DNA of 64,000 nucleotides from JAFGTX01 sp942492225. GTDB taxonomy: Bacteria; Bacillota; Clostridia; Peptostreptococcales; Acidaminobacteraceae. How positions within the stretch are numbered: position 1 is the first letter of the stretch; every line of letters starts with the position of its first letter. Positions 59,133-64,000 of the stretch are shown one piece after another. The notes under the pieces were generated by a model. The model made no database searches, was not told the origin of the DNA, and was given only the letters and a program-made list of their open reading frames with translations. The position numbers and the translations under genes were made by a program. Location: the NCBI GenBank assembly GCA_942492225.1, contig CALODS010000035.1:81842-145841 (forward strand). The letters are read 5' to 3'.

Positions 59133-60776
59133 TTATTGCATTTGAACTCTACCAAAGTACCAAGTAGATCTTGTAGTAGATTCCCATCCGCCAACATGAT
59201 CTGATACCATTACAGGGTTAGTGTAGTAGTAAATAGGCATATTTGCATATGATTCAGATAATAATTTGTCAGCAGCATAAAGTAAGTCATATCTATCTTG
59301 ACCTTTAGCAGTCTTAGAAGCTTCTAATAATTGACCATACTCTTCGTTGTTCCATTGTGGGTAGTTGTATACTGCGCCAGGTAAGAACATTCCTAAGTAA
59401 GTCATAGGGTCAGAATAATCTCCAATCCAACCAGCTCTACAAATTTGGAAGTTTGCTTGCTTTCTTGTATCTTGGAACACTGCCCATTCTTGATTTGCTA
59501 GTGTAACATCGATATTAAGATTTTGCTTCCACATTTCTTGAACTGCTTCAGAAATATTTTTGTGACCTTCATTTGTGTTATAAATTACTTCTAAAGTAGG
59601 GAAGCCTTCTCCATTTGGATAACCAGCTTCAGCTAATAAAGCTTTTGCTTCTTCAACTTTTGAAGTGTCATACGCGATACCATAGTTACCAGATACTTGG
59701 TTAAATACATCACCATTAGCATCTAAATGGTTTCCAGGAATCATCGAGTGAGCAGGAACCTGTCCACCTTTTGTTACTGTATCAACAATCGCTTGTCTAT
59801 CAATCGCTAAAGATAATGCTTTTCTTACTCTAATATCATCAAGTGGCTTTACAGCTGTATTGAAAGAGTAGTAATAAGTACCATCTTGAGGAAGAATCAT
59901 AAATGTAGAATCTTCAGCCAACAATCTTGGAATTTCCGCATTTGGCATTTCATCAATAATGTGAATTTGACCTGATTCATAACCAGTTAAAGCAGTTGCT
60001 GCATCAACGATCATAAGACCAGTAATTTTTTCTAATTTAACTTCATCTTTTCTCCAGTAATACTCATTTGGTTCAAGAGTCAATTTGTCACCTGCAGTGT
60101 ATGTTGCTAAGTGGAATGGTCCATTAGATACTGCAGTTTCTGGATTAAACGCCCAAGCGCCATCTGTTCCACCAGCTTCAATCATATCCATTCTAGCTGG
60201 GAAGAACGTATAAAACGCTGTTAATCCTAAGAAATAAGGCGCTGGAGCTACTAATTTAACTTCGAAAGTCATATCATCGATAGCTTCCCAAGATTCTAAA
60301 CCAGCTTCGTCATAAATCCAAGCATACTCAGATGCTGTTACAGGATCTGCAACTCTTGTCCATTCATCTGCAAAATCATGAGCTGTAACTTGTTGTCCAT
60401 CAGACCACATTGCACCTTCTCTAATTTTGAAAGTGTAAGTCATGCCATCTTCGCTCATTGTGTAGCTTTCTGCCATAGCTGGCTCAAGCTTACCATCGAT
60501 TTCTCTCATAAGACCTTCGAATGTGTTATTGATAATGTGACCACCATCAACTGATCCGTTTAGACCTGGGTCAATCGTCTTAGAGTCTGCACCGATATTC
60601 CATACTAATTCTTGTACTACTTCTCCTGCTGGTTCCTCAGTTGGTTCAGCTGGTGTTTCTGTTGCTGGTGTTTCTGCTGCTGGCTCTTCCGCCGGCGCAC
60701 TACTTCCACCACAACCTGCAAATGCAGATACTACTAACATTAAAACTAGTAGTAAAGCTAAATTCTTTTTAAACAA
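59133..60776 (-). CDS. oppA: Oligopeptide ABC transporter substrate-binding lipoprotein, copy 1
   Basis: This is the 547-residue peptide-binding lipoprotein encoded directly downstream of oppF. A signal peptide ends in SAFAGCGG; after the Cys come a Ser/Ala and then a Glu/Thr/Pro-rich spacer typical of surface lipoproteins. The body matches copy 2 closely (VDGGHIINNTFEGLMREIDG). The start is a TTG at 60776 after GGAGGGG, the same unusual arrangement as copy 2. A promoter-like TTGACA (17) TAATAA lies upstream, so it can be made in excess of the membrane components. Confidence 0.93.
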   Translation of the reverse strand: MFKKNLALLLVLMLVVSAFAGCGGSSAPAEEPAAETPATETPAEPTEEPAGEVVQELVWNIGADSKTIDPGLNGSVDGGHIINNTFEGLMREIDGKLEPAMAESYTMSEDGMTYTFKIREGAMWSDGQQVTAHDFADEWTRVADPVTASEYAWIYDEAGLESWEAIDDMTFEVKLVAPAPYFLGLTAFYTFFPARMDMIEAGGTDGAWAFNPETAVSNGPFHLATYTAGDKLTLEPNEYYWRKDEVKLEKITGLMIVDAATALTGYESGQIHIIDEMPNAEIPRLLAEDSTFMILPQDGTYYYSFNTAVKPLDDIRVRKALSLAIDRQAIVDTVTKGGQVPAHSMIPGNHLDANGDVFNQVSGNYGIAYDTSKVEEAKALLAEAGYPNGEGFPTLEVIYNTNEGHKNISEAVQEMWKQNLNIDVTLANQEWAVFQDTRKQANFQICRAGWIGDYSDPMTYLGMFLPGAVYNYPQWNNEEYGQLLEASKTAKGQDRYDLLYAADKLLSESYANMPIYYYTNPVMVSDHVGGWESTTRSTWYFGRVQMQ

Positions 60777-60832
60777 ATTAATCCCCTCCATTTGTTTTAT
60801 TCCCATAGTGCAATGCACCTGGATATATAAAT

Positions 60833-60849
60833 CACGGGCCCCTCCCGTG
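60833..60849 (-). repeat. GC-rich hairpin in the oppA copy 1 leader
   Basis: CACGGG and CCCGTG arms (6 bp) with a GC-rich 5-base loop lie about 57 bases before the TTG start, in the 5' untranslated region. In this AT-rich context it may stabilise the transcript; that is inference. Confidence 0.5.
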
Positions 60850-60871
60850 TTTATAACTGGTAAAACTTGAC

Positions 60872-60900
60872 TTATTAATTGTTCGAAAAAATAATGTCAA
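60872..60900 (-). promoter_or_regulatory. Promoter of oppA copy 1
   Basis: TTGACA (60900-60895), 17 bases, then TAATAA (60877-60872) on the minus strand. The -35 is consensus and the -10 is moderate. It lies between oppF and oppA. Confidence 0.6.
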
Positions 60901-61002
60901 AAATGTCATAAAGTTTTTTTTGTACTAGCATTAGTATAATACAGAATTATCAGAAAATCAAATAATTCCCACAATTAAAATACTTGACAAATTTCCCTTT
61001 AT

Positions 61003-62002
61003 CTAGTTTTCATCCATTAGATGACAAGCCACCATGTGGCCTCCACCAATATCTTGAAGCTTTGGCTCTTCACTTGCACATCTATCCGTTGCATAAAGAC
61101 ATCTCGTTCTAAAACGACAGCCTGATGGTGGATTGAGTGGTGATGGAACATCGCCTTCAAGGATAATACGTTTTGTATTTTTAGTTACTTCTGGATCCGG
61201 AATTGGAATCGCTGAAAGTAATGCTTGTGTATAAGGATGCTTTGGATTGTCATATAGTGTAGCACTAGTTGCAATCTCAGCCATTTTACCTAAGTACATT
61301 ACACCAATTCTATCTGATATATGTTTAACCATCGATAAATCATGAGCAATAAATAGGTATGTTAAACCATACTTTGCTTGTAAATCTTCAAGCATATTGA
61401 CCACTTGTGCTTGAATCGAAACGTCAAGAGCTGAAATTGGCTCATCACAAATAATAAAATCTGGATTTACAGCTAGTGCTCTCGCAATACCAATACGTTG
61501 ACGCTGTCCACCCGAAAATTCATGTGGATATCGCGATGCATGATCTTTACTTAAGTCCAACGTCTTAAGTAACTCAAAGATTCTTATTCTTTCAGTTCTT
61601 TCTTTGCCAACAAACAATTTATGTACATCAATTGCTTCTCCTATAATATCTCCAACAGTCATTCTTGGATCTAAAGATGCATATGGATCTTGGAAAATCA
61701 TCTGCATTTCCTTCCTTAGTGTTACCATTTGTTTTGGAGAATATTCTGTTATATCTTTGCCTTTAAAAATTATTCTACCCGATCAGTAGCTTCATATACA
61801 CGATTTAATATTGTTCTACCAGTTGTTGTCTTCCCACAACCTGATTCACCTACAAGACCTAGTGTTTCACCTTTCTTGAAAGTAAATGAAAATCATCCAC
61901 TGCTTTAACATATTCTTTTTCTCCTTAAAGATTCCTTTATTTACTGAAAAATATTTACTTAAGATTTTTAATTTCTAAAATTATTTCTCTTTTATCTTCC
62001 AC
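61003..62002 (-). CDS. oppF: Oligopeptide ABC transporter ATP-binding protein OppF, frameshifted
   Basis: This is the second ATPase of the peptide importer. The clean frame (61003-61728) holds MQMIFQDPYASLDPRMTV, the signature FSGGQRQRIGIARAL, Walker B FIICDEPISALD and the C-terminal OppF Cys cluster CRFRTRCLYATDRC. The N-terminal part, with Walker A VGESGCGKTTTGRTIL, is broken by at least four one-base indels (about 61782, 61890, 61917, 61960). Once repaired it starts at a GTG (62002) overlapping the oppD stop. The complete protein would be about 333 residues. Confidence 0.85.
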
Positions 62003-63015
62003 TATTCCATCCTCCTTATAGGTGTTTCAACTTCTTTAGGTGCATCTGGATGATGTAACCAACATGCTGTAGCATGATTTTCTGAAATTTGAATTCTGGC
62101 ATCTTTTCTTAAACAAATATTCATTGCATAAGGACATCTTGAAGCAAAAGGACAACCTACTGGTGGCTTCAATAAATCTGGTGGTGTACCTGGAATTGGT
62201 ACTAATCTTTGCTTTTCAGCTAAGTCCAATCTTGGAATAGACTTAAGAAGACCCATTGTATATGGATGCTTTGGTGTATAGAATACTTCCTCAGCAGTTC
62301 CTTCTTCCATAATTAATCCACCATACATAACATTGATTCTAGAACAAATATCTGCAACAACCCCTAAATCATGAGTAATAAATATAATTGAAGTATTTAA
62401 TTTATCTTTTAATTCTTTCATAATTCTAGAATTTGTGCTTGAATCGTAACATCTAGTGCCGTTGTTGGTTCATCAGCAATTAATAAATCTGGTTTACAAA
62501 TTAAAGTGCAATAGCTATCATTGCTCTTTGCCTCATACCCCCTGAAAACTCATGTGGATATTGTTTCATCCTACTTTCTGGACAAGGTATACCAACTAAT
62601 TTTAGCATATCAATAGCATTTTTCTTGCTTCCGCTTTTTTGCAAGCCCTTATGCTTTATAAGTGCTTCCATCATTTTGATCTCCAATTGTATAAACTGGA
62701 TTTAACGATGTCATTGGATCTTGAAATATCATACCTATTTCATTTCCTCTTATACAATTCATATCTTTTCTCAGTTGCTTTTGAAATAAGTCTTTTCCTT
62801 CAAAGATTATTTCTCCTTCTGTAATTTTTCCATTGTCCGCTAAAGAATCTCATAATTGACATCATAGTAACACTTTTACCACAACTTTGATTCACCAACA
62901 ATACCAAGTGCTTCTCCTCTATCTAAGTAGAATGAAACTCCTCTAACTGCTTGTACTTCCCCAACATGAGTATAAAATGCAGTTTTTAAATTTTTTACTT
63001 CTAAAACTTCTCCAT
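62002..63015 (-). CDS. oppD: Oligopeptide ABC transporter ATP-binding protein OppD, frameshifted
   Basis: This is the first ATPase of the peptide importer. Clean fragments are 62002-62421 (IIFITHDLGVVADICSRINV and the Cys-rich CPFASRCPYAMNIC tail) and about 62501-62686 (HEFSGGMRQRAMIAIAL signature). Between and before them lie several one-base indels; repaired reading gives IGMIFQDPMTSLNPVYTIGD, LLIADEPTTALDVTIQAQIL and an N-terminus from the ATG at about 63015. Total length would be near 337 residues. It is followed by oppF with a one-base overlap. Confidence 0.83.
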
Positions 63016-63032
63016 TTCAAATTCTACTCCTT

Positions 63033-64000
63033 CTATTTCTTAATCTTAGGATCTAGTGCATCTTTTAAACCATCACCAAAAAGATTAAATGCTAATATAG
63101 TTATACAGATAACAATAGCTGGTGGGTAACAATTGATATGGATATGTATATATTCCTACCAATGCATCATTTGCTAATGTTCCCCATGAAGCCTTAGGTG
63201 CTGAAACTCCCAAACCTATAAAACTTAAGAATGCTTCTGTAAAAACTGCTTCTGGTATAGTAATGTTAGTGTAACCATTATTGAACCAATACAATTTGGT
63301 ATTAAATGTCTAATTAGAATCTTAAACTGTGATGCTCCAATGTTTTTGCAGCAAGTACGAATTCTTGTTCTTTAAGTACTTAAAACCTGTCCTCTAACTA
63401 TTCTTGCCATTCTTACCCAATAAACAGAACCAAGTGCGATAATAATCGTCTTTAAACCTGCTCCCATAACAACCATTAGAAGGATTACATATAATAGAAG
63501 TGGAATTGTAGCAATAATATCTACGATTCTCATCATTATATTATCGACTCTACCACCAGTGTATCCTGAAATACCACCGTAAGTAACACCAATGAAGAAT
63601 TGGATTACTGTTGCAACAAGACCAACAAGTAATGAAATTCTAGCACCGTATAATACTCTTACGAATAAGTCACGACCTAAATGGTCTGTACCAAAACGGT
63701 ATGTCTTATTTGAAACTTTACCAGATGCAGAAACAACTTCACCATCCACTCTAATTTCAAATTTCTTTGCATTAGGGTCACCAGACTTAATTGCTGCTGG
63801 AGCAAAACTATAATCAACAACAACTTCTTTGCCATCAATTTCGTATGATCTATATTTCTTGATCATATCGTTCTTTGTTTCAGTAAGTTTTTCTATAATT
63901 TCACCTTTTTTAGTAAGTGAATAAAGTCTATATTCTTTATGGAGATAAATGTAACTATCCTCATCTACTTGATAATATTCTAACTTCGATGGTAAATTTG
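63033..64000 (-). CDS. oppC: Oligopeptide ABC transporter permease OppC, partial and frameshifted
   Basis: This is a permease of the peptide importer; its N-terminus lies beyond the right edge. Visible are an extracellular insert of about 100 residues between the first two helices, then YRFGTDHLGRDLFVRVLYGA, membrane helices, and the broken C-terminal part. One-base indels near 63160, 63265, 63345 and 63378 break the frame. The repaired sequence restores the EAA coupling region (LAAKTIGASQFKILIRHLIP), FLSFIGLGVSAPKASWGTL and a normal end FGDGLKDALDPKIKK. The order oppC-oppD-oppF-oppA is standard. Confidence 0.85.

Overview
The window reads as chromosomal DNA of a low-GC, Gram-positive anaerobe of the class Clostridia. 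The signs are AT-rich codon use, strong GGAGG ribosome binding sites, U-tract terminators after nearly every operon, lipoprotein substrate-binding proteins, a split glycine decarboxylase (gcvPA/gcvPB), a TGS-type nucleoside kinase and SpoIIE-type phosphatases. The Lachnospirales-like affiliation is an inference; no rRNA is present. Most genes are on the minus strand.

Layout. 1-4140: glycine cleavage operon gcvT-gcvH-gcvPA-gcvPB behind a single-aptamer glycine riboswitch with its own terminator. 4256-9164: RDD membrane protein, then a spermidine/putrescine transporter operon (XRE-cupin regulator, potABCD). 9235-12865: diacylglycerol glycosyltransferase, CheV-like coupling protein, and glycine C-acetyltransferase behind a structured, unclassified leader. 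13208-17385: queG-nfo-HTH-SpoIIE phosphatase operon. 17564-22342: nucleoside kinase, signal peptidase, a HEPN-like protein, RluA synthase, GNAT. 22508-25595: MltG-like anchor protein, RsuA-type synthase (frameshifted), fba (six indels), cyclophilin. 25601-36319: two-loop membrane protein, engB-lon, clpX-clpP-tig, and a UvrD-like helicase on the plus strand. 36391-45257: recX, small membrane peptide, LUD protein, radical SAM enzyme, copper chaperone, a repeat-containing secreted protein, HAD phosphatase, chemoreceptor, HD-GYP protein.

45414-48726 is the accessory part: two paralogous membrane proteins, a truncated gene, an IS30 transposase scar, a 5'-truncated ImmA/IrrE gene and a tyrosine integrase facing the 3' end of tRNA-Arg. 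It looks like the wreck of an integrated element. 48650-49413 holds seven tRNA genes, six of them behind one strong promoter. 49496-56710: yfcE-like, rdgB and rph; a partner-switching module (REC-PP2C, STAS, anti-sigma kinase); a cell-wall amidase; an AIR-synthase-like protein. 56911-64000: an oligopeptide ABC transporter with two oppA paralogues and oppF, oppD, oppC.

Sequence quality matters here. About 23270, 24440-24850 and 61770-63400 carry clustered single-base indels in otherwise perfectly conserved genes. I read these as consensus errors rather than gene decay, and I annotate those genes over their full span. Metabolically the window links glycine and threonine catabolism, polyamine and peptide uptake, ATP-dependent proteolysis and several c-di-GMP, phosphatase and chemotaxis signalling proteins.
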